Shown: positions 44,443 through 53,554, numbered from the stretch's first letter. The stretch is 64,000 nt of DNA from Quisquiliibacterium transsilvanicum (GCF_014202215.1 NZ_JACHGB010000005.1:62001-126000), one strand, 5' to 3'. Notes: generated by a model not told the origin, from the letters alone. Made by a program: numbers and translations.

Positions 44443-45171
44443 ATGATCGAGTCCATCCTGCTGACCGCAGCGCGCATCTTCACCTTCGACGGGCAGCGCA
44501 TGCTGACCGGTGCCAGCGGGTTCTATTTCGAGCGCGACGAACGCCTGTTCCTGGTGACCAGCCGGCACGTGATGATCGACGAGCCGAGCCGCCACTTCCC
44601 GGACCGGATCGAGATCGAGATGCACACCGACGCCGGGGACATGGCGAAATCCACCGGGTTCTCGATTCCGCTGTACCGTGACCGCGAGAGCCTGTGGCGC
44701 CAGGGCACCGACTCGGCCGGCGGGATCGACGTCGCGGTGATCGAACTCGAGCGCGCGGCACTGCCCGCGACGGCAGTGTTCCACGCGTTCACGCCGGCCC
44801 ACCTGCAGGCGTCACCCGATCAGGTGGAGGTTGGCAGCGCGCTGCTGGTGGTCGGATTCCCCCTCGGATTCCACGACTCGCTGCACCACATGCCGGTGGT
44901 GCGCCAGGCGGTGCTCGCATCCTCGTTCGGGCTGCGCTTCGAGGGACAGGGTTACTTCCTCACCGATGCCCGCACGCACCGGGGCACCAGCGGCGCGCCG
45001 GTGGTGATGCGGGCGCCCGAACACCCCGCGCTCGGCGGGCTGCCCTGGAAGCTGCTGGGCGTGCACTCGGCGCGGCTCGACGTGGGCACCCGCGACCTGA
45101 AGCTGGACGAGGCGCTGGGCCTGAACTGCGCCTGGTACGCCGACATCCTGATGACGCTGACCGCGCCCTGA
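44443..45171 (+). CDS. Trypsin-like serine peptidase domain protein
   Basis: 242-residue protein with a trypsin-like chymotrypsin fold. Histidine is in FLVTSRHVMID, aspartate in GIDVAVIEL and the nucleophile serine in DARTHRGTSGAPVVM. There is no signal peptide, so it is probably cytoplasmic. It lacks the PDZ domain of Deg proteases. The 239-base gap upstream holds no recognised gene. The biological target is unknown. Confidence 0.8.
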   Translation: MIESILLTAARIFTFDGQRMLTGASGFYFERDERLFLVTSRHVMIDEPSRHFPDRIEIEMHTDAGDMAKSTGFSIPLYRDRESLWRQGTDSAGGIDVAVIELERAALPATAVFHAFTPAHLQASPDQVEVGSALLVVGFPLGFHDSLHHMPVVRQAVLASSFGLRFEGQGYFLTDARTHRGTSGAPVVMRAPEHPALGGLPWKLLGVHSARLDVGTRDLKLDEALGLNCAWYADILMTLTAP

Positions 45172-45209
45172 CGCGCGCCGGGCCTGATCACGCCACGTCT
45201 GGACGGCCC

Positions 45210-45995
45210 CTACTCCGGCCGGTAGCGATCCGCCTCGATCGTTCCGCCGCCGTCGCAGGGAATGATCGCGCCGCTCAGGTAGCCGGCGAACGGCGAGGCG
45301 AGAAACATCGCCAGGTTGCCGATGTCGTCCAGTTCCCCGAAGCGCCCGAGCGGGATGCGGGCCTCGGCGCGCTTCTTCGACTCGGGGCTGTTGGCGACCA
45401 GGCGGCGCACGCCTTCGGTGTCGCCGATCGGCCCCGGCGAAATCGCATTGACCCGGATGCCTTCAGCGCCCCATTCCTGCGCGAGCACGCGCGTGAGCTG
45501 GTCGACGCCGGCCTTGGCCGCGCAGGCATGCACCTGCCTGCGCACCGGCCGCTGCCCCTGCGGCGCGGTGATGTTGATCACCGAGGCGCCGGGCTTCGCG
45601 AGATGCGGCCAGGCCATGCGCATGACGTGGAAAGTGCCCTTGAGGTCGATGTCGACCACCACCCCGAAGCCGTTCGGCGAAAGATCCTTCGCATCGGCCA
45701 GAAAGTTGCCCGCCGCGCCCGAAACCAGCACGTCGATCGCGCCAAAGCGCGCCACCGAGGCCTCGATCGCGGCCTGCACCGCCTGCGGGTCGCGCACGTC
45801 CGCCACCAGGCCCAGCACTTCGCCGCCATGGCGCGACAGCTGCGCCACCGCGGCGTCCACGTTCTCCTGCTTGCGGCTGACCACCGCGACACGGCCGCGC
45901 CGCTGCGCGAAGCAGTCGGCGATGCCGAGGTTGATGCCGGTGGTGCCGCCGAAAACCATCACGTGACGCCCGCTGAAGTCGAGATCCATGCGCAT
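45210..45995 (-). CDS. SDR oxidoreductase, peroxisomal-type 2,4-dienoyl-CoA reductase-like
   Basis: 261-residue SDR. The glycine motif is VFGGTTGINLGIADCFAQ, the mid-block VSGAAGNFL and the late motif NAISPGPIGDTEGVRRL. The segment VHACAAKAGVDQLTRVLAQEWG keeps the lysine but has no catalytic tyrosine, the same replacement known in peroxisomal 2,4-dienoyl-CoA reductases (DECR2), whose overall pattern it follows closely. It would reduce 2,4-dienoyl-CoA with NADPH during unsaturated fatty-acid oxidation. The start is ATG 45995; a second ATG two codons in is equally possible. Confidence 0.75.
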   Translation of the reverse strand: MRMDLDFSGRHVMVFGGTTGINLGIADCFAQRRGRVAVVSRKQENVDAAVAQLSRHGGEVLGLVADVRDPQAVQAAIEASVARFGAIDVLVSGAAGNFLADAKDLSPNGFGVVVDIDLKGTFHVMRMAWPHLAKPGASVINITAPQGQRPVRRQVHACAAKAGVDQLTRVLAQEWGAEGIRVNAISPGPIGDTEGVRRLVANSPESKKRAEARIPLGRFGELDDIGNLAMFLASPFAGYLSGAIIPCDGGGTIEADRYRPE

Positions 45996-46142
45996 GTCGT
46001 TCTCCCTGTTGATGGCCCGAGGGGCCCTGCCTGGTGATCCGGGCACGCAGGCCGGCATGCCTGCGTGCTCACGTCCTGCGATTCTGCCCCCGCAGAATGC
46101 GGCACGGTCCGGGCGGCGCCGAGCGCTGCCGTGCAGGCCGCG

Positions 46143-46805
46143 TCAGGACCTGCGATGCGGCGTCGGCGCCACGCCCTGCTCGCGGGCGGCGCGCTCCTGG
46201 TGCGCCATGGCGCGCTGGAAACCGTCCCGGCGCTGCAGCCGCTCCCAGTAGGCGCGCACCGCCGGAGTGAAGCCGTCGTCGAGAGACAGACGCTCGGCCA
46301 GCAGCATCGCGTAGCCCACCACGATGTCCGCGGCAGTGAAGCGGCCGGCGCACAGGAACTCCTCGCGTGCGAGCAGCGGCTCGAGCTTCTTCAGCCGCCC
46401 ATGGAAGACGATCCGGTAGTCCTCGACCGCCTGCGGCAGCCGGCGCTCCGGCGGTTCCAGGTGCGTGTAGCGCAGCACGATGGTCTGCGGCACCGTCAGG
46501 GTGGCCTCGCCGAAGTGCAGGAAGTTCAGCCACGCCCCATAGGCCGGTTCGTCCTTGGCCACCGCCAGCGGGCTCGGCCCGTGCCGCTCCACCAGGTACT
46601 GGCAGATGGCGGCCGACTCGCTCATCCGCGTGTCGCCGTCGATCATGAAGGGAATGGTGCCCAGCGGGTTGATGCCCAGGTATTCCTTCGCCAGCGCGCG
46701 CGGCGGGAACGGCAGCATCTTGAGATCGCAGGGCAGCCCCATCTCTTCCAGCGTCCACAGGGGGCGGAAGGAACGGGCGCTGCTGCAGTGATAGAGGGTG
46801 ATCAT
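46143..46805 (-). CDS. Glutathione S-transferase family protein
   Basis: 220-residue GST: thioredoxin-like N-domain (ITLYHCSSARSFRPLWTLEEMGL; glutathione-binding INPLGTIPFMIDGDTRMSESAAICQYL) and helical C-domain (FTAADIVVGYAMLLAERL). A serine or tyrosine near the N-terminus would activate glutathione. The substrate is unknown. It is divergent from the CoA transferase gene. ATG 46805 begins the fold; the 15-codon upstream extension is not GST-like. Confidence 0.87.
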   Translation of the reverse strand: MITLYHCSSARSFRPLWTLEEMGLPCDLKMLPFPPRALAKEYLGINPLGTIPFMIDGDTRMSESAAICQYLVERHGPSPLAVAKDEPAYGAWLNFLHFGEATLTVPQTIVLRYTHLEPPERRLPQAVEDYRIVFHGRLKKLEPLLAREEFLCAGRFTAADIVVGYAMLLAERLSLDDGFTPAVRAYWERLQRRDGFQRAMAHQERAAREQGVAPTPHRRS

Positions 46806-46912
46806 CGGGGCTCTGCGGGGTTCGGACGGGTGCGCAGCACGATAAGCCATCGCGGCCCGTCCGCCATGGTGCCGCCGCCGCTTCCGGAACGGTCACCACC
46901 GCTTGAAGGCGG

Positions 46913-46918
46913 TATTCT
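46913..46918 (+). promoter_or_regulatory. -10 element TATTCT before the CoA transferase
   Basis: TATTCT followed by six bases and the ATG at 46925. Transcription would start at the start codon. No strong -35 was found. Confidence 0.35.
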
Positions 46919-46924
46919 CGGCCC

Positions 46925-48109
46925 ATGAGCTATGACGCGCCGTTCGCAGGACTCAAGGTCGTCGACCTGAGCCAGGGCATCGCCGGCCCGTACTGCGCGA
47001 TGCTGCTCGCGCAGCACGGCGCGCAGGTGATCAAGGTCGAGAACGCGGGAGAGGGCGACTGGAGTCGCGTGCTGGGTGCGCGCTACGGCGACCACACCGC
47101 GTTCTCGATCATCGGCAACCTGGGCAAGCGCAGCGTGGCGATCGACCTGAAGACCGAGGACGGCAAGAACGTGCTGTGGCGCCTGCTGCGCGGCGCGGAC
47201 GTGTTCCTCGAAGGCTTCCGCCCGGGGGTGATCGGGCGGCTGGGCTTCGGCTACGATGCGGTGTCGGCCCGGGAGCCGCGCCTGCTTTACGTCTCGATCT
47301 CGGGTTTCGGACAGACCGGGCCGCTGGCCGAGCGGCCCGCGATGGACCCGGTGCTGCAGGCCTTCACGGGGCTCACTGCGGAGAACAAGGGCGAGGACGG
47401 CATCCCGCACCGCGTGCCGGTGATTCCGGTCGACATGGCCACCGCGCTGTACGCGTACCAGGCGCTTTCGTCGGCGCTCTACGCGCGGCGCGACGAGACG
47501 CGTGGCCGCCATATCGATGTCAGCCTGCTGCAGGGGGCCGCGGGACTGCAGGCGATCCGGATGATGGCCTCCACCCTGGAGGGCGGGACGGTGCGTCCGG
47601 GGGGCGTGCCCTACGGCGTCTACCGCACGGCCGACGGCTGGATGACGATCACCGCGATCCACGACCGCGAGTGGCGGGACCTGTGCGCGGCGCTCGAGCA
47701 CCCCGACCTGGCCGGGGACGATCGCTTCTCGAGCCCGAAGTCGCGCTACGACAACGAGGCCGCGCTCAACGAACTGCTGCGTCCGCTGCTCGCGACGCGC
47801 GATTGCGCGGAATGGTCGCGCCGTTTCACCAGCGCCAGGATCCTGCACGAGCGCGTGAACGGCTACGCGGATTTCCTGCGGGAACCGCAGGTGAGCGCAA
47901 CCAGCGCGGTCGCCTGGCTGGACCAGCCCGGCGTGCCGCAGGCGGTACCGGTGCCGCAGGTGCCCGGGACCCTGCCCGCCGCGAACGGGACGGCGCGCTC
48001 GACCGCGCCGGCCTGCGGCCAGCACACCCGGGAAGTGCTGCGCGAGCACGGCTACGACGATGCCGAGATCACTGCGCTGGTGGCGCGCGGCGTCGTGGGC
48101 GGCGGCTAG
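46925..48109 (+). CDS. CaiB/BaiF-type (family III) CoA transferase
   Basis: 394-residue CoA transferase that moves CoA between carboxylic acids via enzyme-bound anhydride and thioester intermediates. The N-terminal block is GLKVVDLSQGIAGPYCAMLLAQHGAQVIKVE, the CoA-binding region NLGKRSVAIDL, and the catalytic aspartate lies in VPVIPVDMATALYAYQAL. Likely donors are succinyl-CoA or acetyl-CoA; the acceptor acid is unknown. It stands next to the acyl-CoA dehydrogenase operon but on the opposite strand and convergent with it. Confidence 0.9.
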   Translation: MSYDAPFAGLKVVDLSQGIAGPYCAMLLAQHGAQVIKVENAGEGDWSRVLGARYGDHTAFSIIGNLGKRSVAIDLKTEDGKNVLWRLLRGADVFLEGFRPGVIGRLGFGYDAVSAREPRLLYVSISGFGQTGPLAERPAMDPVLQAFTGLTAENKGEDGIPHRVPVIPVDMATALYAYQALSSALYARRDETRGRHIDVSLLQGAAGLQAIRMMASTLEGGTVRPGGVPYGVYRTADGWMTITAIHDREWRDLCAALEHPDLAGDDRFSSPKSRYDNEAALNELLRPLLATRDCAEWSRRFTSARILHERVNGYADFLREPQVSATSAVAWLDQPGVPQAVPVPQVPGTLPAANGTARSTAPACGQHTREVLREHGYDDAEITALVARGVVGGG

Positions 48110-48149
48110 CGGCGGCCTCCCGAAGCGACGGGATCCGGCAGCGGCGCCT

Positions 48150-49286
48150 TCAGAGCGCCCGCGCGATGATCTCCTTCATCACCTCGGAGGCGCCGCCGAA
48201 GATGCGGTTCGGGCGCGCGTCGGTGTAGGCGCGCGCGATGCGGTACTCGCGGACCATGCCGTAGCCGCCGTGCATCTGCACGAGGTCGTCCAGCAGCTTC
48301 GTCGCCTCGGTGGCCCACAGCTTGGCCACGGCCGCGTCCTCGGCGCGCAGCCGGCCCTTCAGGTGCAGCGCGGTGCAGCGATCGACCAGCGCGCGCGTCG
48401 CGTCGACATGCGCCCTGATCTCCGCTAGCCGGAAGCGCAGCGCCTGGTTGTCGAACAGCGGCTTGCCGAAGGCCTGTCGCTCCTTCGTGTATTCGATGGT
48501 CCAGCCGAGCGCGGCCTCGATGAGCGCTGCGCAGCGGATCGCGATCATGATGCGCTCGTGCGCGAGCTCCGAGGTCAGGTAGTGGAAGCCCCGGCTCTCC
48601 TCGCCCAGCCGGTCGCCGACCGGCACGCGGATGTCGTCGAAGAAGAGCTCGGCGGTGTCCTGGCCGCGCAGCCCGATCTTGTCGAGCAGCTTGCCGCGCG
48701 AGAAGCCCCGCGCCCGGGTGTCGACCCGCAGCAGGCTGATGCCGCGCGCCCCGGCCGACGGGTCGGTCTTCGCCGCCACCAGCACGAAGTCCGCGTTCCA
48801 GCCGTTGGTGATGAAGGTCTTCTGGCCGCTGAGCAGGTAGTGGTCGCCGTCGCGCCGCGCGACGGTGCGGATCGCCTTCAGGTCGCTGCCTGCCGAGGGC
48901 TCGGTCATCGCGATCGACCAGATCGCCTCGCCGCTGGCCATCGGCGGCAGCCACGCGCGGCGCTGCTCCTCGGTGCCCAGGTTCAGGATGTAGCGGCCGA
49001 CGATGTCCGAGTGCGTGGTGAATCCCATCACGGCGGTGACCACCGAGCGCGCGATCTCCTCGAGGATGACTGCGGTGTGAAGGAAGTCGCCTCCGCCGCC
49101 TCCGTATTCCGCGGGCGCAGAGGGCAGCAGGAAGCCTGCCGCGCCGGCCTTGCGCCAGACCTCCCGGGGCGCCACGCCGGCCGCCTCCCAGGCGTCGTGG
49201 AAGGGCTCGATCTCGGCTGCGACGAAGCGGCGAAAGCTGTCGCGGTAGAGCTCGTGCTCGTGTGCAAAGAGGCTATCGCCCTGCAT
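48150..49286 (-). CDS. Acyl-CoA dehydrogenase
   Basis: 378-residue FAD enzyme introducing an alpha-beta double bond into acyl-CoA. Signature segments are WSIAMTEPSAGSDLKAIRT (FAD/substrate contact), NAALRFRL-like helix region and QMHGGYGMVREYRI near the end. The terminal motif is IFGGASEVMKEII: the position that holds the catalytic glutamate in medium-chain enzymes is glycine here, as in isovaleryl- and long-chain-type dehydrogenases where the base comes from another helix. It overlaps the upstream acyl-CoA synthetase gene by 14 bases, so both are in one operon with the Bug receptor. Confidence 0.9.
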   Translation of the reverse strand: MQGDSLFAHEHELYRDSFRRFVAAEIEPFHDAWEAAGVAPREVWRKAGAAGFLLPSAPAEYGGGGGDFLHTAVILEEIARSVVTAVMGFTTHSDIVGRYILNLGTEEQRRAWLPPMASGEAIWSIAMTEPSAGSDLKAIRTVARRDGDHYLLSGQKTFITNGWNADFVLVAAKTDPSAGARGISLLRVDTRARGFSRGKLLDKIGLRGQDTAELFFDDIRVPVGDRLGEESRGFHYLTSELAHERIMIAIRCAALIEAALGWTIEYTKERQAFGKPLFDNQALRFRLAEIRAHVDATRALVDRCTALHLKGRLRAEDAAVAKLWATEATKLLDDLVQMHGGYGMVREYRIARAYTDARPNRIFGGASEVMKEIIARAL

Positions 49287-50787
49287 ATCGGTCCTTGAGG
49301 AGGCGCTTGAGGAGCTTGCCGGTCTCGGTGCGCGGAAGGCTGTCGGCGAAGTCGATGCTGCGGGGACATTTCACCGGCGAGATCCGCGCCCTGCACCAGG
49401 CGATCAGCTCGCCGGCCAGCGCATCGCTCGCATCCGCGGCGTCCAGCGGCACCACCACCGCCTTCACCTGCTCGCCGTACTCCTCGTCGGGCACGCCGAT
49501 CACCGCGACGTCGGCAACCTTCGGGTGCGTGGCCAGCACGTTCTCGGTTTCCTGCGGATAGATGTTCACGCCGCCGGAGATGATCATGTGCGAGCGCCGG
49601 TCGGTCAGGTAGAGATAGCCCTCGGCATCGAGATAGCCGACGTCGCCGATGGTCGCCCAGCCCCGGTGATCGTACGCCTCGCGGGTGCGCTCCGGGTCGT
49701 TGTGGTATTCGAAGGGCGGCACGCCGGAGAAGTACACGGTGCCGATCTCGCCAGAGGGAAGTTCCCGCCCGTCGTCGCCCACGACGTGGATCTCGCCCAG
49801 CTCCGGCCGCCCGACCGAGCCCGGATGCGCGAGCCACTCCTGCGAGTCGAGCGAGGTCCGGCCGACGGCCTCCGTGCCGCTGTAGTACTCGACAAGGATC
49901 GGGCCCCACCAGTCGATCATCGCCCGCTTCACCTCGACCGGGCAGGGAGCGGCAGCGTGGATCGCGACCTTCATCGAGCTTAGGTCGGAGCGGCTGCGGA
50001 CCTGCTCCGGCAGGCGCAGCATGCGGATGAACATCGTCGGCACCCACTGCGCATGGGTGACCCGATGCTGTTCGATCGCCTCGAGCGCGCGCTCCGGATC
50101 GAAGCGCGCGAGCAGCACGCAGGTGCCGCCGGCACGCAGCACGTTCATGTTCCAGCGCACCGGCGCGGCATGGTACATCGGCGCGGTCGACAGGTAGACC
50201 GAGTGTTCGTCGAAACGCTTCCACCACAGGTCGCTGCGCTGCAGGTCGTGTGCCGCGAGCTGAGCGAGGGGACGGCGGATGCCCTTGGGCCGCCCGGTGG
50301 TGCCGGACGAATAGAGGAAATCGGTGCCCTCCGGGGCATCGGGAAGCGGGCCATCCGCGCGGACGCGCGACAGCGCCGAGTCGTAGTCCTCGAAGCCCGC
50401 GGCTGCGCCGTCGAGCATGACGCGCAGCCGAAGCTCCGGCAGATCGAGCGCGGTGGCGACCCCGGCCATTGCCGCCGAGGTGAACAGTGCCCTGGCCCCG
50501 GAATCGCGCAGGATGTAGCCGACTTCGTCCGGCTTCAGGTGGGCGCTGATCGTCGTGTAGTACAGGCCGATGCGGCGCGCCGCCCAGAGGATCTCGAGGT
50601 AGCGCCGATGGTTCTCCATGAACACCGCCACCACGTCGCCGACGCGCAGCCCGCTGGCCAGCAGCAGCTGCGCGCAGCGCCGCGAGCCGGCTTCGAGCTC
50701 GCGCCAGGTGATGCGCTCGCCGGTCTCGTGCATCACGCAGGCCGTTGCGTCCGGCCGGCGGGCCGCGTGTCTGCTCAGGATCGGCAT
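49273..50787 (-). CDS. Acyl-CoA synthetase (AMP-forming)
   Basis: 504-residue acyl-CoA ligase of the FadD/FadD13-like group. It has YSSGTTGRPKGIRRPLAQL (phosphate loop), YYSGTEAVGRTS, RGWATIGDVGYLD and the C-terminal LPRTETGKLLKRLLK lysine region. It is second in the operon Bug receptor - acyl-CoA synthetase - acyl-CoA dehydrogenase (gap of 4 bases to the receptor gene), so it probably activates the acid the receptor captures. Confidence 0.9.
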   Translation of the reverse strand: MPILSRHAARRPDATACVMHETGERITWRELEAGSRRCAQLLLASGLRVGDVVAVFMENHRRYLEILWAARRIGLYYTTISAHLKPDEVGYILRDSGARALFTSAAMAGVATALDLPELRLRVMLDGAAAGFEDYDSALSRVRADGPLPDAPEGTDFLYSSGTTGRPKGIRRPLAQLAAHDLQRSDLWWKRFDEHSVYLSTAPMYHAAPVRWNMNVLRAGGTCVLLARFDPERALEAIEQHRVTHAQWVPTMFIRMLRLPEQVRSRSDLSSMKVAIHAAAPCPVEVKRAMIDWWGPILVEYYSGTEAVGRTSLDSQEWLAHPGSVGRPELGEIHVVGDDGRELPSGEIGTVYFSGVPPFEYHNDPERTREAYDHRGWATIGDVGYLDAEGYLYLTDRRSHMIISGGVNIYPQETENVLATHPKVADVAVIGVPDEEYGEQVKAVVVPLDAADASDALAGELIAWCRARISPVKCPRSIDFADSLPRTETGKLLKRLLKDRYAGR

Positions 50788-50791
50788 CGGC

Positions 50792-51769
50792 TCAATCCAC
50801 CTTGATGCCCGCCTGCCGCACCACCGTGCCCCATTTCTCGGTCTCGCGCTGGATGAAGCCGCCGAACTCAGTCGCGCTCATCGGCAGGCTGGCCCCGCCC
50901 ATCTCCGCCAGGCGCTGCCTGACGTGGGGCATCGCCAGCACCTTGGCGATGTTCTGGTGCAGGTAGGCCACCGCTTCGGGAGGGCTCTTGGCCTGCGTGA
51001 GCAGGCCCACCCAGACCGTGACCTCGAAGCCGGGATAGCCGGACTCCGCAACCGTGGGCACGTCCGGCAGCTCCGGCACACGCTGCCCCGCCGTGACCGC
51101 CAGCGCGCGCAGCTTGCCGGCCTTGATCTGCGGCAGCGCGGTGATCAGGTTGTCGACCATCACCTGCACCTGGCCGCCGAGCAGGTCGCCCATCGCGGGG
51201 GCGGCGCCCTTGTACGGCACGTGCACCAGGTCGATGCCGGCCCGCCACTTGAGCATCTCCGCGGCCAGGTGGCTGGAGGTACCGTTGCCCGACGAGGCGA
51301 CCGAGAGCTTGCCGGGACTCGCCTTCGCCAGCGCCACGAGTTCCTGCACGGTGCGCGCCGGCACACCAGGGTGCACCAGCAGCACGTTGGACATCGACAC
51401 CACGTGCGCCACCGGCGCGAAGTCGGCCGGGCCGTAGGGAAGCTTCGAGTACAGGCTGTAGTTGGCGGCGTTGGGGCCGACGCTGCCCATCACCATCGTG
51501 TGCCCGTCGGGTTCCGCGCGCAGCAGCGCCTGCATGCCGATGATCTGTCCGCCCCCTGCACGGTTCTCGACGACGACAGGCTGGCCGATCAGCGGCGCGA
51601 GTTCATGCGCCACCAGCCGGCTAGACTGGTCGAGGATGCCGCCGGGCGTCGCGGGCACGATGATCGTGACCGGGCGGGAGGGGAACTGGGCGAACGCGCC
51701 TGCGCTCGTCATCAGACAGAACGCCGCCAGCAGGCGGCGTCCGATTCGGACCATGCGGGTTGCGCGCAT
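50792..51769 (-). CDS. Tripartite tricarboxylate transporter substrate-binding protein (Bug/TctC)
   Basis: 325-residue periplasmic receptor with a signal peptide (RIGRRLLAAFCLMTSAGAFAQ), then the Bug pattern: FPSRPVTIIVPATPGGILDQSSRLV, VVVENRAGGGQIIGMQALL and HVPYKGAAPAMGDLLGGQVQVMVD. The usual GG-D ligand loop has GGILDQ here. Such proteins deliver small carboxylates or aromatics to TctAB permeases; none is in the window. It has a strong Shine-Dalgarno (AGGAGA) and is first gene of the IclR-flanked operon. Confidence 0.9.
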   Translation of the reverse strand: MRATRMVRIGRRLLAAFCLMTSAGAFAQFPSRPVTIIVPATPGGILDQSSRLVAHELAPLIGQPVVVENRAGGGQIIGMQALLRAEPDGHTMVMGSVGPNAANYSLYSKLPYGPADFAPVAHVVSMSNVLLVHPGVPARTVQELVALAKASPGKLSVASSGNGTSSHLAAEMLKWRAGIDLVHVPYKGAAPAMGDLLGGQVQVMVDNLITALPQIKAGKLRALAVTAGQRVPELPDVPTVAESGYPGFEVTVWVGLLTQAKSPPEAVAYLHQNIAKVLAMPHVRQRLAEMGGASLPMSATEFGGFIQRETEKWGTVVRQAGIKVD

Positions 51770-51866
51770 CGATGTCTCCTCGTCTTCGGTGCTCGCCCCC
51801 AGCCTCTTCGGGCGGGTGACGGGGTCTTGGCAAGCCACCGGGATGGTGGCACATTGCGACTCATTC

Positions 51867-51881
51867 GTTCGCCTGCCGAAC
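51867..51881. promoter_or_regulatory. GTTCG-N5-CGAAC inverted repeat, probable IclR operator
   Basis: Perfect inverted repeat GTTCG / CGAAC with a 5-base spacer in the 126-base gap between the IclR gene and the divergent Bug operon, 14 bases before the IclR start. Half-sites of GTTCG type are known for IclR-family regulators such as PcaR-like proteins. It could serve both promoters. Confidence 0.55.
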
Positions 51882-51895
51882 AAACTGTCCGACTG

Positions 51896-52705
51896 ATGAA
51901 CATGGTAGAAAGTGCGTCGAAGACTGTCAATGCCGCGTCCGAGCCCGGGAAACAGGCCGGCGGCGAAGGATTCCTGCGCTCCTTCTCCCGGGGACTCTCT
52001 GTGATCTCGACGCTGGGCAAGCTGCGCGGCCGGCGCACCATTTCCACTGTGGCGGAGGCGACGGGCCTGCCGCGCGCGGTGGTGCGCCGGATCCTGTCGA
52101 CGCTGTGCGAGCTGCAGTACGCGCACACCGACGGCCGGGAGTACCAGCTGACGCCGAAGGTGCTCACCCTCGGGCTGTCCTACCTCGCCTCGCTGCCCTA
52201 TCTCGCCTACGCGCAACAGGCGCTGAGCGAGCTGTCCGCGGAGATCGGCGAATCCTGCGCAATGGCGGTGATGGACGGCAACGAGGCGGTCTTCATCCTG
52301 CGGATCCCCTCCCGCAAGGTGCTCTCGCCCAACCTGGTGGTCGGCAGCCGTCTGCCCGCATACGCAACCTCGCCGGGCCGGATGCTGCTGTCGCAGCTGG
52401 ACGAGGCCGCGCTCGAACGCTACCTGGAGGCGACCACGCTCAAGCCCTACACCGAGCGCACGCCGACCAGCCCCGGGCAGCTGCGCGAGGCGCTGGCGCG
52501 GGTGCGCGAGAAAGGCTATGCGTGGGTGGACAGAGAGCTCGACCCGGCGGTGGCGGGACTGTCGGTGCCGCTGCGCGACCGCCAGCGGCAGGTGGTGGCG
52601 GCCCTGAGCGTCAACGTGATCGCCGAGGGCTGGACCGAGGAGCGCGCAGTGGACGCCTATCTGACCCCGATGCGGCGCGCAGCCGAGTGCATCCGCATGG
52701 AGTGA
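51896..52705 (+). CDS. IclR-family transcriptional regulator
   Basis: 269-residue regulator with an N-terminal winged helix (residues ~28-90: FLRSFSRGLSVISTLG, RTISTVAEATGLPRAVVRRILSTL) and a C-terminal effector-binding domain (ESCAMAVMDGNEAVFILRIP, LPAYATSPGRMLLSQL, GYAWVDRELDPAVAGLSVPL). The pattern fits the PcaR/PobR branch that senses aromatic or related acids. It is divergent from the Bug - acyl-CoA synthetase - acyl-CoA dehydrogenase operon and likely controls it and itself through the inverted repeat just upstream. Confidence 0.92.
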   Translation: MNMVESASKTVNAASEPGKQAGGEGFLRSFSRGLSVISTLGKLRGRRTISTVAEATGLPRAVVRRILSTLCELQYAHTDGREYQLTPKVLTLGLSYLASLPYLAYAQQALSELSAEIGESCAMAVMDGNEAVFILRIPSRKVLSPNLVVGSRLPAYATSPGRMLLSQLDEAALERYLEATTLKPYTERTPTSPGQLREALARVREKGYAWVDRELDPAVAGLSVPLRDRQRQVVAALSVNVIAEGWTEERAVDAYLTPMRRAAECIRME

Positions 52706-52720
52706 GCGACGGCGCGGGCC

Positions 52721-53554
52721 TCAGCCCGCTCCGATCACGTCCGACAGCATCACCGTCTTGCGCGTCTTCATGTCGATCAGCAGCGCGGTGACGTCGGCGC
52801 GCGCGATCGGCGTGCCGCCCGGCATCCGGTAGAGGTGGTGCTGAAGGCGGATGCTGCGGCCCTGCGCAGGGCCCACGCGCGAATGCAGCACGAGGGCGTC
52901 GCCGACGCGGGCCGGCGCGAAGTGGGTGAACTTGGCCTCGACGGCGATGCGGCCGAGACCCTTCTCCCGCACCGTGACCACACCGACGCCGGCCTGCTCC
53001 CAGGCATGGCCGGCGGCGTCGCCGAGCATCGCGACGAGGTGCTGCTCGGTCATCTCGCCGGCCGCGGTGCAGCGGTCCATCGTCACCCAGCAGCGCGTCG
53101 TGGTCTGCCATCCGTCGCCCGCCATCGCCTCGATCGGCAGTGCGTCTTCGGCAGCATCGACGCTGCGCGGCAGCGCCGAGGCCACTGCCGACTCCGGCAA
53201 CTCGGGGCAGTCGAAGAACCCCACGCCGCCGTCCAGCGCGGTGGCCACCAGCGCGCCGGTGCCGCCGTGGCTCATCCAGTGCACCAGCGAGCCGGCGTGC
53301 GGCCCGTCGACGATGCGCGCCGAGTGCACCGTGAAGATGTCGCCCGCTACCAGCTCGGCGTGGAAGCGCAGGTGCCGCGTCTGCGGCAGCGGCCCTGCGG
53401 GGTCGCCCCCGCAGGACAGCGCGAGGAAACGCGCCGCCTGGTCGAACTCGCGGCAGTAGAACTGCACGTTCAGGTGGTGGTTGTAGTCGCACTGCCAGGC
53501 GTTGACGGTGCCGCGCTGGGTTTCGACGAGGCCGGGGGGCGGGGAGGCTGACAT
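52721..53554 (-). CDS. Acyl-CoA thioesterase, tandem hotdog (4HBT-like)
   Basis: 277-residue protein with two hotdog-fold halves: the first opens with GTVNAWQCDYNHHLNVQFYCREFDQA (a variant of the D-NGH-N-Y thioesterase motif), the second with QTTTRCWVTMDRCTAAGEMTEQHLVAMLGDAA. It ends with ADVTALLIDMKTRKTVML, typical of the 4HBT betaine/carnitine-CoA-like group. It would hydrolyse a short acyl-CoA. It lies 35 bases after the GST gene on the same strand. ATG 53554 is chosen; a longer in-frame start adds 13 Pro/Ser residues. Confidence 0.78.
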   Translation of the reverse strand: MSASPPPGLVETQRGTVNAWQCDYNHHLNVQFYCREFDQAARFLALSCGGDPAGPLPQTRHLRFHAELVAGDIFTVHSARIVDGPHAGSLVHWMSHGGTGALVATALDGGVGFFDCPELPESAVASALPRSVDAAEDALPIEAMAGDGWQTTTRCWVTMDRCTAAGEMTEQHLVAMLGDAAGHAWEQAGVGVVTVREKGLGRIAVEAKFTHFAPARVGDALVLHSRVGPAQGRSIRLQHHLYRMPGGTPIARADVTALLIDMKTRKTVMLSDVIGAG

